Shown here in pieces: positions 30,514 through 38,482 of a stretch of 64,000 nt of DNA (position 1 is its first letter; every line of letters begins with the position of its first letter). Source of the DNA: Streptomyces rugosispiralis. GTDB taxonomy: Bacteria > Actinomycetota > Actinomycetes > Streptomycetales > Streptomycetaceae. Made by a program: the position numbers and the translations under genes. The stretch covers positions 1-64,000 of the forward strand of contig NZ_JANIAA010000037.1 of the NCBI RefSeq assembly GCF_024505145.1, given 5' to 3'. The notes below the pieces were generated by a model, which did not search any database, was not told the DNA's origin, and saw only the letters and a list, made by a program, of their open reading frames with translations.

Positions 30514-33122
30514 CTGGTGGGCCTGCCTTTCCGTGTCGTTGTGCCTGACGTGGAGCCGACCTGGACCGGGAGGCCGGGATCGGCCGGCGGGCGGTCGCGG
30601 GCGACACGCAGCGTGAGCGCCATGGTCATCCCGCCGCCGGGGGTGTCCTCGGCGGTCAGCCGCCCGCCCATGGCCTCGGCGAAGCCGCGGGCGACGGCGA
30701 GCCCGAGGCCGACCCCGGCGCCGCGCGGGGCGTCCCCGTACCGCTGGAAGGGCTCGAAGATACGGTCCTTCTCGCTGTCCGGCACGCCCGGCCCGCCGTC
30801 GGCCACCCGCAGCTCCACCCGGTCGCCGAGGGCGCTCGCGGAGACCAGCACGGGGCGGTCCGGCGGGCTGTACTTCACCGCGTTCTCCACGATGTTGGCC
30901 ACGGCGCGCTCCAGCAGCCCGGGGTCGACCGCGACCATCGGCAGCTCCTCGGGGATGTCGAGGGTGACATCGGCCTCGGGGACGCCGACGAGCGCCATCG
31001 GCACCACCTCGTCCAGGTCGATCTCCCGGATGAGCGGGGTGACGGTGCCGGTCTGCAGCCGGGAGATGTCCAGGAGGTTGCCCACCAGGTGGTCCAGCCG
31101 GTCGGCGCCGCTCTCGATGCCCTCGAGCAGCTCGGCCTCGTCCTCCGCCGACCAGGCCACGTCATCGGAGCGCAGGGAGCTCACGGCCGCCTTGATGGCC
31201 GCGAGCGGGGTGCGCAGATCGTGGCTGACGGCGGCGAGCAGCGCGGTCCGGATGCGGTTCCCCTCGGCCAGCTCGCGGGCCTGCCCGGCCTCCTGGGCCA
31301 GCCGCTGCCGGTCGAGGACGACGGCGGCCTGGGCGGCGAAGGCGGCGAGCACCCGGCGGTCCTCCGCGGGCAGGACCCGGCCGGAGAGCGCGAGCGCCAT
31401 ATGGTCGCCGACCGGCATGTCCACCTCGGCGTCCTCCGGCCGCTCGGGCGGCGGGCTGCCGCCGTGGCCGCCGACGCTGCCCGCGCAGGTCCAGGGGGCG
31501 ACGTCGCTCTCCCGCTCCAGCAGCGCGACGGAGTCCATGGCGAACGTCTCGCGGACCCGCTCCAGCAGCGCCTCCAGGCTGGTCTCGCCGCGCAGCACGC
31601 TGCCCGCGAGGAAGGACAGTATCTCGGACTCGGCGCGCAGCCGGGCGGCCTGATGGGTGCGGCGGGCGGCGAGATCCACCACGGAGGCCACACAGACGGC
31701 CACCGCCACGAAGATCGCTATGGCGATGATGTTCTCGGGGTCGGCGATGGTCAGGGTGTGGGTGGGCGGGGTGAAGTAGTAGTTGAGCAGCAGCGATCCG
31801 ACGGCCGCCGAGGCGAGCGCGGGCACCATGCCGCCCAGCAGGGCGGCCAGCACATTGAGGAACAGGAAGAGCAGCACCTCGTTGGCGAAACCCGGCCCGG
31901 CCTCGGAGGCGAGGGTGGCGCCGGTGGCGGTGAGCAGCAGCGTCAGCAGGGCCGGTCCGGCCACTCCGACCACCCAGCCGGCGATCAGCCGGGAGCGGCC
32001 GAGCCGGGCGCCGCGCGCCACCGGCAGCCCGCGGCCCTTGGCGACCTCGTCATGGGTGACGATGTGGACGTCCAGGTCCGGCCCGGACTCCCGGGCGACG
32101 GTGGCGCCCACCCCGGGTCCGAACATGTACTGCCAGGTCTTGCGGCGGCTGGAGCCGAGCACGACCTGGGTCGCGTTGACCCCGCGCGCGAACTCCAGCA
32201 GCGCGCCCGGGATGTCCTCCCCTATGACGTGGTGGAAGGTGCCTCCGAGGTCCTCGACGAGGGTGCGCTGGACCGCCAGCTCCTTGGGGGATGCCGAGGT
32301 CAGGCCGTCGCTGCGGGCGATGTAGACGGCGAGGATCTCGCTGCCGGACCCCTTGGCCGCCATCCGGGCCGCCCGGCGGATCAGCGTCCGCCCCTCCGGG
32401 CCGCCGGTCAGCCCGACGACGATGCGCTCACGGGCCTGCCAGGTGGAGCGGATGGAGTGCTCGTCGCGGTACTGCTGGAGGTATTCGTCCACCCGGTCGG
32501 CGGTCCACAGCAGGGCCAGCTCGCGCAGCGCGGTCAGGTTCCCGGGCCGGAAGTAGTTCGACAGCGCGGCGTCCACCTTGTCGGGCGCGTAGATGTTGCC
32601 GTGCGCCATGCGGCGGCGCAGCGCCTGGGGCGACATGTCGACCAGCTCGATCTGGTCGGCCCGGCGCACCACCTCGTCCGGGACGGTCTCCCGCTGGCGC
32701 ACCCCCGTGATCGACTCCACCACGTCCCCCAGCGACTCCAGGTGCTGGATGTTGACGGTGGAGACGACGTCGACGCCCGCCCGCAGCAGCTCCTCGACGT
32801 CCTGCCAGCGCTTCTCGTTCCGGCAGCCGGGGACGTTGGTGTGGGCCAGCTCGTCGACGAGCGCGACGGCGGGGCGGCGCGCCAGCACCGCGTCCACGTC
32901 CATCTCGCTGAAGGTGGACCCCCGGTACTCCACCTCCCGGCGGGGCACCTCCTCGAGCCCGTGCATCATCACCTGGGTGCGCCGGCGGCCGTGGTGCTCC
33001 ACGAAGCCGACCACGAGGTCCGTGCCCCGCTCGACCCGGCGGTGCCCCTCGGAGAGCATCGCGTAGGTCTTGCCGACGCCCGGTGCCGCACCGAGGTAGA
33101 TCCGCAACTTTCCGCGTCCCAT
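30510..33122 (-). CDS. kdpD: KdpD-type sensor kinase
   Basis: 870 aa from the ATG at 33122 (MGRGKLRIYLGAAPGVGKT) with AGGGG upstream; the frame is open further 5' but without a good start. Domain order: KdpD N-terminal domain with Walker A GAAPGVGKT and Walker-B-like VALVDELAHTN (residues 1-215), a USP-like domain (about 230-370, VVLGSSRRKTW), four transmembrane helices (about 395-500), a GAF-like region, the H box VSHDLRTPLAAIK and HATPase (VENAVKYSPP, GAGVGLGLAVARG). Full length for the family. The N-terminal USP domain can bind c-di-AMP in some species, and here a c-di-AMP riboswitch and TrkA genes occur nearby. Confidence 0.93.
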   Translation of the reverse strand: MGRGKLRIYLGAAPGVGKTYAMLSEGHRRVERGTDLVVGFVEHHGRRRTQVMMHGLEEVPRREVEYRGSTFSEMDVDAVLARRPAVALVDELAHTNVPGCRNEKRWQDVEELLRAGVDVVSTVNIQHLESLGDVVESITGVRQRETVPDEVVRRADQIELVDMSPQALRRRMAHGNIYAPDKVDAALSNYFRPGNLTALRELALLWTADRVDEYLQQYRDEHSIRSTWQARERIVVGLTGGPEGRTLIRRAARMAAKGSGSEILAVYIARSDGLTSASPKELAVQRTLVEDLGGTFHHVIGEDIPGALLEFARGVNATQVVLGSSRRKTWQYMFGPGVGATVARESGPDLDVHIVTHDEVAKGRGLPVARGARLGRSRLIAGWVVGVAGPALLTLLLTATGATLASEAGPGFANEVLLFLFLNVLAALLGGMVPALASAAVGSLLLNYYFTPPTHTLTIADPENIIAIAIFVAVAVCVASVVDLAARRTHQAARLRAESEILSFLAGSVLRGETSLEALLERVRETFAMDSVALLERESDVAPWTCAGSVGGHGGSPPPERPEDAEVDMPVGDHMALALSGRVLPAEDRRVLAAFAAQAAVVLDRQRLAQEAGQARELAEGNRIRTALLAAVSHDLRTPLAAIKAAVSSLRSDDVAWSAEDEAELLEGIESGADRLDHLVGNLLDISRLQTGTVTPLIREIDLDEVVPMALVGVPEADVTLDIPEELPMVAVDPGLLERAVANIVENAVKYSPPDRPVLVSASALGDRVELRVADGGPGVPDSEKDRIFEPFQRYGDAPRGAGVGLGLAVARGFAEAMGGRLTAEDTPGGGMTMALTLRVARDRPPADPGLPVQVGSTSGTTTRKGRPTR

Positions 33123-33311
33123 GCCCCTATTTTCCCTGTTGGACGGCGCCTGAACGCTCGGCGAGCCGCCGGCGGGCGATACCCGTCGAGCAAACCCCGC
33201 CCCCGGCCCGACCGGCCGTCCCTTGACGCCTCCCTTACGGCCATCGGCGGCCTCTTGACGCCTCCCTGACGCGCGGCGCCCGCACACCTGGGGGCAAACC
33301 AGCAGGAAAAA

Positions 33312-33354
33312 GCCGGTGGGCCGTACTCCGCAGAGAAGAGTACGGCCCACCGGC
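33312..33354 (-). terminator. Rho-independent-like terminator after the duplicated-domain protein gene
   Basis: A perfect 16-bp inverted repeat, GCCGGTGGGCCGTACT (33312-33327) and AGTACGGCCCACCGGC (33339-33354), with an 11-nt loop. It lies 37 bp past the stop codon of the leftward gene at 33391. There is no long T-run, which is normal for Streptomyces. Confidence 0.85.
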
Positions 33355-33390
33355 AGACGCTCACATCGGGCCGGGCCTTACGCCGTCGGC

Positions 33391-34281
33391 TCAGCCGGAC
33401 GCGAGCGAGCAGCCCGCCAAGGCGTCAAGACCGGAGGGGGCGGTCGAGCCCTGGCGGGAGAATGAGAGTTCGATGCGGTCGATCGTCGAGGCGCGCTTGT
33501 CCTTCAGCGGGCCGAGGATCGCGTTCTGCACGAAGTTGGGGCCGCCCTCGCCCGCGGAGGAGGCCAGCCGCTTGTTGGCCTCGTCGAGCTGGGTCTGGAG
33601 CAGCGCGATATTGCGGTCCACCTCGGCCTGGGCGGCGGCCGGTACGTCGCCGATCTCGGAGGCGACATCGGGGCAGCTGATCGTCTGGCCGGAGCCCGCG
33701 CCGGCCCCGCCGCCCTGCTCGGCTCCCCCGCCCTGGTCGGCTCCCCCGCCCTGCTCGTCCGCGGGCTGGGACGCGGCGGCGGTCGGAGTCGCGGCGCCGC
33801 CCGCCTCGCCGCCCGCGCCGGTGTCGGAGCCCGCTCCCGCCCCGCCGTCCGACAGCGTGCACTCGGCGAGCGCGTCCAGCCCCGCCGGCTTCTCGGCATG
33901 CCGTCCTATGGAGATCGCGATGCGGTCCAGGGTGGACTTCCGCTTGTCCGCCAGCGGCCCGAGGATGGCGTTCTGCACGAAGTTGGGGCCGCCCTCGCCC
34001 TGGCTGGTGCTGAGCCGTTTGTTGGCCTCCGCCAGCTGGGTGTCCAGCAGGGCGAGGTTGCGGTCCACCTCGGCCCTGGCCTCCGCCGGGATCTCCGGGA
34101 GGGAACCGGAGACGGCGGGGCAGCTGATGGCCGAGGCCGCCTTGGTCGACGCACCGGCGTCGCCGCCGCCGTCCTGACCGGCCATGGCGGCTCCCACCGC
34201 GACGGCCGCACAGGTGATACCGCCGATCGCCCCGGAGAGGAGGACTCTCCGGCGGTGGAGTAACGGAAGGCCACGCGACAT
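33391..34281 (-). CDS. Secreted protein with two copies of a Cys-containing domain
   Basis: 296 aa from the ATG at 34281; GAGGTG sits 9 nt upstream, which favours it over the GTG at 34293. The N-terminus RRRVLLSGAIGGITCAAVAV is a signal sequence with an Arg cluster, so Tat export is possible. Two homologous domains of about 90 aa follow, each with ISCP at the start, AEVDRN(L/I)ALL.TQL.EANKRL, GEGGPNFVQNAILGPL and GLDALA.C near the end. They are joined by a Gly/Gln/Ala-rich linker with GGGADQ/GGGAEQ repeats. Each domain has two conserved Cys, probably one disulfide. Family and function are unknown to me. Confidence 0.8.
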   Translation of the reverse strand: MSRGLPLLHRRRVLLSGAIGGITCAAVAVGAAMAGQDGGGDAGASTKAASAISCPAVSGSLPEIPAEARAEVDRNLALLDTQLAEANKRLSTSQGEGGPNFVQNAILGPLADKRKSTLDRIAISIGRHAEKPAGLDALAECTLSDGGAGAGSDTGAGGEAGGAATPTAAASQPADEQGGGADQGGGAEQGGGAGAGSGQTISCPDVASEIGDVPAAAQAEVDRNIALLQTQLDEANKRLASSAGEGGPNFVQNAILGPLKDKRASTIDRIELSFSRQGSTAPSGLDALAGCSLASG

Positions 34282-34450
34282 CTGATCACTCACCTCGTTG
34301 AGGTCGGACAGGGGGTGTCTCTCGCGACGCGCCTTCTCCCCCTCGGAGCGTCACAAGGTCTCGCGCCCATGAGTACGGCCGGTGCGGCGGGTGTGTTCAA
34401 CGGGTTCCGGGAAAACCCGAAATCCCCGGGAGAAGGCTCCGGAACACGCC

Positions 34451-34484
34451 GAAGGGGCCCGGGGGCCCTGCCCCGGGCCCCTTC
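34451..34484 (-). terminator. Strong GC hairpin terminator
   Basis: GAAGGGGCCCGGGG (34451-34464) pairs perfectly with CCCCGGGCCCCTTC (34471-34484), with a 6-nt loop. It would end leftward transcripts from the dut/DUF3710 operon. Confidence 0.8.
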
Positions 34485-34529
34485 CGGGCCTTGGCTCGCT
34501 GCCGTACGCGAGCTGCCGTACGCGAGTTC

Positions 34530-34623
34530 TCGTACGCGGTACGCACGCCCTCGTACGCGGTACGCACGCCCTCGTACGCGGTACGCACGCCCTCGTACGC
34601 GGTACGCACGCCCTCGTACGCGG
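34530..34623. repeat. Tandem repeat, 4.5 copies of 21 bp
   Basis: Unit TCGTACGCGGTACGCACGCCC at 34530-34550, 34551-34571, 34572-34592 and 34593-34613, with a partial fifth unit to 34623, all exact. The unit is full of CGTACG/GTAC palindromes. In the leftward frame it would add VRTAYEG repeats, but the DUF3710 stop codon at 34653 lies before it. Similar CGTACGCGAG blocks flank the array on both sides. Confidence 0.93.
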
Positions 34624-34652
34624 TTACGCGAGTTCTCGTACGCGAGGGCGGC

Positions 34653-35438
34653 TCAGCGCACCTCGGAGATCTCCGGGCCGCGCTGGAGCCGGTCGGCGCC
34701 GCCCGCGAACCGCGAGCCCTGCGCCTCGTCCTGCTGCACCCCGTCGGGCACCATCTGCGCGTCGTCCGGCAGCTTGAGGACGATCGGGTCGCGCGGGGCC
34801 ATCGGGCCCTCGCCACGCACCACGACCGTGTCCCGGAAGATCGCTTCCAGGAGACTGCCGGTCTCGGGCTGCACCGCGCCCTGCCCGGAGATCACACCGC
34901 GCAGGAACCAGCGGGGCCCGTCCACACCGACGAAGCGGACCACCTGCACACCGTTCTTGCCGTCCGGGAGCTGCACCGGCACCTGGGCGCGCAGCTCCCA
35001 GCCGAGCGGGCCCTCGACCTCGTCCACGATCCCGCCCTGCTGGGTGATGCCGGTGGCGATCTCGTCGCGCACCTCGCCCCAGATGCCTTCCTTCTTGGGC
35101 GCGGCGAACCCCTGGAGCTGCACGGCGCTGTCCCGCAGCACCACGGTCGCGGCGACGATCGCGTCCCCCGCGACCTCCACCCGCAGCTCCATGCCCTCCA
35201 CGCCGGGCACGAACAGACCACCGAGGTCCACCCGGCCCTCGCCGGGGTCGCGCACCTCGGACACGTCCCAGGGGCCCTCGGGGCGCGGGGCCGGCGGCAG
35301 GCTCACCCGCTCGCTCTCCACGGGTGCGGCGGTGTCCTCAGCGCCGTCCGCGTCCTCCGCGTCCTCGGCCAACTCGTCGGAGGTCACGTCGAGCGACTCG
35401 ACGTCCTCCTTGCTGCGCTTGCGGCGACGTCCGAACAC
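34653..35438 (-). CDS. DUF3710 protein
   Basis: 261 aa from the GTG at 35438 with GGAAGGAC 6 nt upstream; the start (M)FGRRRKR matches what I know of the family. An acidic N-terminal 45 residues precede the DUF3710 core with PWDVSEVRDPGEGRVDLGGL, WGEVRDEIATGITQQGG and FVGVDGPRWFLRGVI. The C-terminus ends with PIVLKLPDDAQMVPDGVQQ and a charged tail. Function unknown; in actinobacteria the gene commonly follows dut, as here (1-bp gap). Confidence 0.88.
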   Translation of the reverse strand: MFGRRRKRSKEDVESLDVTSDELAEDAEDADGAEDTAAPVESERVSLPPAPRPEGPWDVSEVRDPGEGRVDLGGLFVPGVEGMELRVEVAGDAIVAATVVLRDSAVQLQGFAAPKKEGIWGEVRDEIATGITQQGGIVDEVEGPLGWELRAQVPVQLPDGKNGVQVVRFVGVDGPRWFLRGVISGQGAVQPETGSLLEAIFRDTVVVRGEGPMAPRDPIVLKLPDDAQMVPDGVQQDEAQGSRFAGGADRLQRGPEISEVR

Positions 35439-35439
35439 G

Positions 35440-35955
35440 TCATCGTCCTTCCCGGTCGGAACCGACCGAAGCGTATCCATTCCCACCCGTTGTGCCGTCC
35501 ACGGCGGCATGACCGCCGGTGGACCCGAAGCCCCCTTCGGCCCGCGCCGACCCGGGAAGCTCCGCCACCTCCTGGAAGCGCACCTTCTCGACCTGCTGGA
35601 CGACCAATTGGGCGATCCGGTCGAAGCGCTCGAACCGCACGCTCTCGCGCGGGTCCAGATTGACCACGATCACCTTGATCTCTCCACGGTACCCGGCATC
35701 GATGGTCCCCGGGGCATTCACCATGGCGACGCCGCAGCGCGCGGCGAGTCCGGACCGTGGATGCACGAAGGCGGCATACCCCTCCGGGAGCGCGATAGAC
35801 ACTCCGGTGGGCAGAACCGCGCGCTCCCCGGGGGCCAGCTCGGCGGGCTCGGTGGTGACCAGGTCGGCCCCGGCGTCGCCGGGGTGGGCGTAGCCGGGGA
35901 TCGGCACCTCGGGGTCCACCCTGCGGATCAGCACGTCGACCGGCAGCGGGCTCAT
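35440..35955 (-). CDS. dut: dUTP pyrophosphatase
   Basis: 171 aa from the ATG at 35955 with GAGGTGA 5 nt upstream. All five dUTPase motifs are visible: GDAGADLV (I), HPRSGLAAR (II), GTIDAGYRGEIKV (III, with the catalytic Asp and the uracil-stacking Tyr), RIAQLVV (IV) and EGGFGSTG (V, the P-loop-like closing arm). It forms a homotrimer that hydrolyses dUTP to dUMP and keeps uracil out of DNA. The start overlaps the stop of the thioesterase-like gene. Confidence 0.95.
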   Translation of the reverse strand: MSPLPVDVLIRRVDPEVPIPGYAHPGDAGADLVTTEPAELAPGERAVLPTGVSIALPEGYAAFVHPRSGLAARCGVAMVNAPGTIDAGYRGEIKVIVVNLDPRESVRFERFDRIAQLVVQQVEKVRFQEVAELPGSARAEGGFGSTGGHAAVDGTTGGNGYASVGSDREGR

Positions 35956-36533
35956 GGGTTCACCTCGAAAGCGCGTGCGAGCTTCACCTGATCCGGGTCG
36001 GCGAGCGCCGCGTCGATCTCCTCCGCCCGGCCGTTCTCGATGAAGTGGTCGACCCGCACCTCTATGAAGAGGGCCTGCGCCCGCACCGCGACGGGGCCGT
36101 CGGGGGCGTCGATCCGGCCCGTGGCCGAGCAGTAGATCTTGCGGCCGTGCACGGCGGTCACCCGTGCCTCCAGGTGGAGCGCGGTGCCGACCGGCACCGG
36201 CCGTACGAAGTCCGTCTCCAGCCGCCCGGTCACCGCGATCACCCGCTGAAGCCAGTTGAGCGACCCGAGCGTCTCGTCCAGCGCCGCGGCCAGCACCCCG
36301 CCGTGGGCGAGGCCCGGCGCGCCCTGGTGGCCGCCGCGCACGGTGAACTCGGCGGTGACGCTCACGCCCTCGCCGGCCCGTGTGGTCAGCCCCAGGCCGC
36401 TCGCCTGGTCGCCGCAGCCGAAGCACTGGTCGTAGTGCGCGCCGAGGGTCTCCCCGGGCGCGGGCGCGTCGGGGTGGCGCACGGGTGCCTTGGAGCCCTC
36501 CGGCGGCGTCAGCCCTGTCGTTCGTCCACTCAC
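35952..36533 (-). CDS. PaaI-like hot-dog thioesterase
   Basis: 193 aa from a GTG at 36533. Hot-dog domain with GLAHGGVLAAALDETLGSLN, the HGG motif of PaaI-type acyl-CoA thioesterases, in which an Asp in the helix is catalytic. The N-terminal extension contains CFGCGD, seen in several actinobacterial members. It may hydrolyse acyl-CoA; the substrate is unknown. It overlaps the dut start by 4 nt, so it is translated with it. Confidence 0.82.
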   Translation of the reverse strand: MSGRTTGLTPPEGSKAPVRHPDAPAPGETLGAHYDQCFGCGDQASGLGLTTRAGEGVSVTAEFTVRGGHQGAPGLAHGGVLAAALDETLGSLNWLQRVIAVTGRLETDFVRPVPVGTALHLEARVTAVHGRKIYCSATGRIDAPDGPVAVRAQALFIEVRVDHFIENGRAEEIDAALADPDQVKLARAFEVNP

Positions 36534-36592
36534 AACGGCTGACCTTACCCGCGAGAACAGTCCGGGTCGGCGGCCGTGCCAAGCTGATACGC

Positions 36593-37039
36593 ATGCAGCC
36601 TTACGAAGAACGCCTCAGCGCGCCCCGTTCCTGGTGGTTCATCGCCGTCCTGATCGGGGTCTCGGTGGGGTTGATCATGCTGCCGTTCGGCACCCTGCCG
36701 ATGCTCGGCGGGCTGATCGGCGGGGCGGCGCTGGCCTGTGTGGCGGTGAGTTCGTACGGTTCGGCGCGGGTGCGCGTGGTGGCGGACTCACTGGTGGCCG
36801 GTGAGGCGAAGATCCCGGTGTCGGCGCTGGGGACCCCGCAGGTGCTGGACGCCGCCGAGGCGGCCGCCTGGCGGTCCTACAAGGCCGATCCGCGGGCGTT
36901 CATGCTGCTGCGCAGCTACATCCCGACGGCGCTGCGAGTGGAGGTCACCGATCCGGAAGACCCGACACCGTATGTGTATGTGTCCACACGGAATCCGGAG
37001 GGGCTCGCCGCCGCGCTCACGGCCGTTCACTCGGCCTGA
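36593..37039 (+). CDS. DUF3093-like membrane protein
   Basis: 148 aa from the ATG at 36593 (MQPYEERLSAPRSWWFIAVL). Two transmembrane segments lie at about 15-35 and 38-55 (GVSVGLIMLPFGTLPMLGGL). Then comes a soluble domain with RVRVVADSLVAGEAKIPVSA and DPRAFMLLRSYIPTALRVEV, as in the DUF3093 family of actinobacteria. Divergent from the thioesterase-like/dut operon. Function unknown. Confidence 0.82.
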   Translation: MQPYEERLSAPRSWWFIAVLIGVSVGLIMLPFGTLPMLGGLIGGAALACVAVSSYGSARVRVVADSLVAGEAKIPVSALGTPQVLDAAEAAAWRSYKADPRAFMLLRSYIPTALRVEVTDPEDPTPYVYVSTRNPEGLAAALTAVHSA

Positions 37040-37057
37040 CGGGGGCGGGCGAGGGGC

Positions 37058-37738
37058 TCACTTCTCCAGGGGCACGGGGAGGTCCCAGGGGATCTGCTTG
37101 GCCCGCAGATCCTTGCGGACCTTGCGCGCGAGCTTCTTGGTGTCGCGCCGGTTCATCGCGGCTCCCACGGCCGCGCCGACCATGAAGGGCGCCAGGGACG
37201 GCATGTTCCGGAAGCCGCGTCTGAGGACCTGCTGGCGCAGCTCGCGCTTCATCTGGACGCCGAGAGCCGCGTTGACGGTCGCCGGCTGGGCGACGTCGAT
37301 ACCGCGCTCCTCGGCCCAGGCGCCGAGATAGGCGACGGCGCGCTGCCGCGTGGAGCCGGGTGCGCGCACCCCGTAGACCTCGTGCAGCTCGGCGATCAGC
37401 TTGAACTCTATGGAGGCCACGCCGACGATCTCGGCGGCCAGTTCGGTGGGCATGGCGGGCGGGGCCGGCAGCATCGCCGCGGCACCGACGCCCGCACCCA
37501 CTGTGGCGGTGCCGCCCGCGGCACCGGCCACCAGCTTGTCCGCGAGCTCTTCGGGGCCCAGCCCCGGGAACTGCCTGCGCAGCGTCGCGAGATCGCGGAC
37601 AGCAATGCGTGGAGCGTTCGCGATGATCCGGTCGGCGACCGCGTAGACCCCCGCTCTCGCGCGCTCACCGCCTCGTCGCACACCACGGCCGACAGCGGTC
37701 GCGAGCGAGGCCATCCGGCCTCGCTCGGTCTCGTTCAT
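37058..37738 (-). CDS. Conserved hypothetical membrane-associated protein
   Basis: 226 aa from the ATG at 37738; a GTG at 37759 would add seven residues. The middle contains a small-residue hydrophobic stretch (AAGGTATVGAGVGAAAMLPA), then EIVGVASIEFKLIAELHEVY. A second hydrophobic stretch MVGAAVGAAMNRR is near the C-terminus. The pattern is reminiscent of EcsC-like proteins, but I cannot confirm the family. It ends close to the convergent DUF3093 gene and follows the DUF4193 gene. Confidence 0.75.
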   Translation of the reverse strand: MNETERGRMASLATAVGRGVRRGGERARAGVYAVADRIIANAPRIAVRDLATLRRQFPGLGPEELADKLVAGAAGGTATVGAGVGAAAMLPAPPAMPTELAAEIVGVASIEFKLIAELHEVYGVRAPGSTRQRAVAYLGAWAEERGIDVAQPATVNAALGVQMKRELRQQVLRRGFRNMPSLAPFMVGAAVGAAMNRRDTKKLARKVRKDLRAKQIPWDLPVPLEK

Positions 37739-37773
37739 GTCGTCGTGTTCCGCCTCCACGCCGACCCCGCGGC

Positions 37774-38076
37774 TCAGGCCGCGCAGTCGCGGCAGATCGG
37801 CTGGCCGTTCTTGGTCTCGGCGGCCAGTTGGCTGCGGTGGTGCACAAGGAAGCAGCTCATGCAGGTGAACTCGTCGGCCTGGCGGGGCAAGACCCGGACG
37901 GACAGCTCCTCGTTGGAGAGGTCCGCACCGGGCAGCTCCAGGCCTTCGGCCTGCTCGAACTCATCCACGTCGACGGTGGACGCGGACTTGTCGTTCCGCC
38001 GGGCCTTCAGTTCCTCGATGCTGTCCTCGTTGACGTCATCGTCGGTCTTGCGTGGGGTGTCGTAATCCGTTGCCAT
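37774..38076 (-). CDS. DUF4193 protein with zinc ribbon
   Basis: 100 aa from the ATG at 38076 with GGGGGAGAG upstream. The N-terminal half is acidic (KTDDDVNEDSIEELKARRND). The C-terminal half has CMSCFLVHHRS...CRDC, two CxxC pairs of a zinc ribbon. It belongs to the small actinobacterial DUF4193 family, broadly conserved and probably nucleic-acid- or protein-binding. A palindrome-rich region lies upstream. Confidence 0.9.
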   Translation of the reverse strand: MATDYDTPRKTDDDVNEDSIEELKARRNDKSASTVDVDEFEQAEGLELPGADLSNEELSVRVLPRQADEFTCMSCFLVHHRSQLAAETKNGQPICRDCAA

Positions 38077-38482
38077 GTCGCTCTCCCCCTCTGGGTGTCT
38101 GTGGTGTCTCCAGCGCACGTAACGCGTGAGAGGCCGGACTTGTGCCCGACCCGAGGCGGAGATTTTGCCTCACATCAAGGTCTGTTACTCAATCGACACC
38201 CAACCGCACCCCTGAAGAGGTGATCGGGTTGGATGGCCATCGGGACCGTACACGGTCCGAATGTCGCACTCACATGCGCCATGACGTGTACTTCCCGTGA
38301 TCACGGCCCCTGAAAACCCGGATTTTCCCGGCTTTCCGTCAACCGTGACGATCACACAGAGTATGTGGCCGGAAAATCGCCCATGTGATCGATCACACAC
38401 CCTACATCGGGTGGGCGGATCACGAAAATTCCGCCCAAAGCGAACACATCCCGGCGGGTCCCCGGCCGTGCGTTCTCCGGCG
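38077..38482. other. Intergenic region with several GTGATCAC-type palindromes
   Basis: About 400 bp between the DUF4193 start and the end of the cutS-like gene. It is less GC-rich than its surroundings and contains CCGTGATCACGG (38295-38306), GTGACGATCAC (38345-38355) and TGTGATCGATCACA (38384-38397). These could be operators for a dimeric regulator acting on the DUF4193 promoter. Confidence 0.55.
38384..38397. promoter_or_regulatory. 14-bp perfect palindrome TGTGATCGATCACA
   Basis: A perfect dyad in a region with two further GTGATCAC-like sites. It resembles cyclic-AMP-receptor-type half-sites (TGTGA/TCACA), but the spacer is 4 bp rather than 6. It lies about 310 bp upstream of the DUF4193 start. 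Confidence 0.45.

Larger units (their letters stand above)
34282..34652. other. Intergenic region with terminator and 21-bp tandem repeat
   Basis: About 370 bp between the DUF3710 gene end and the start of the secreted protein gene. It contains a strong hairpin (34451-34484) and the 21-bp array (34530-34623). Promoter elements for the secreted protein must lie between about 34282 and 34440; none is obvious. Confidence 0.5.

Noticed and set aside
34530..34623. 21-bp array as a CRISPR array
   Set aside because: Units are contiguous without spacers and there are no cas genes, so it is a simple tandem repeat.
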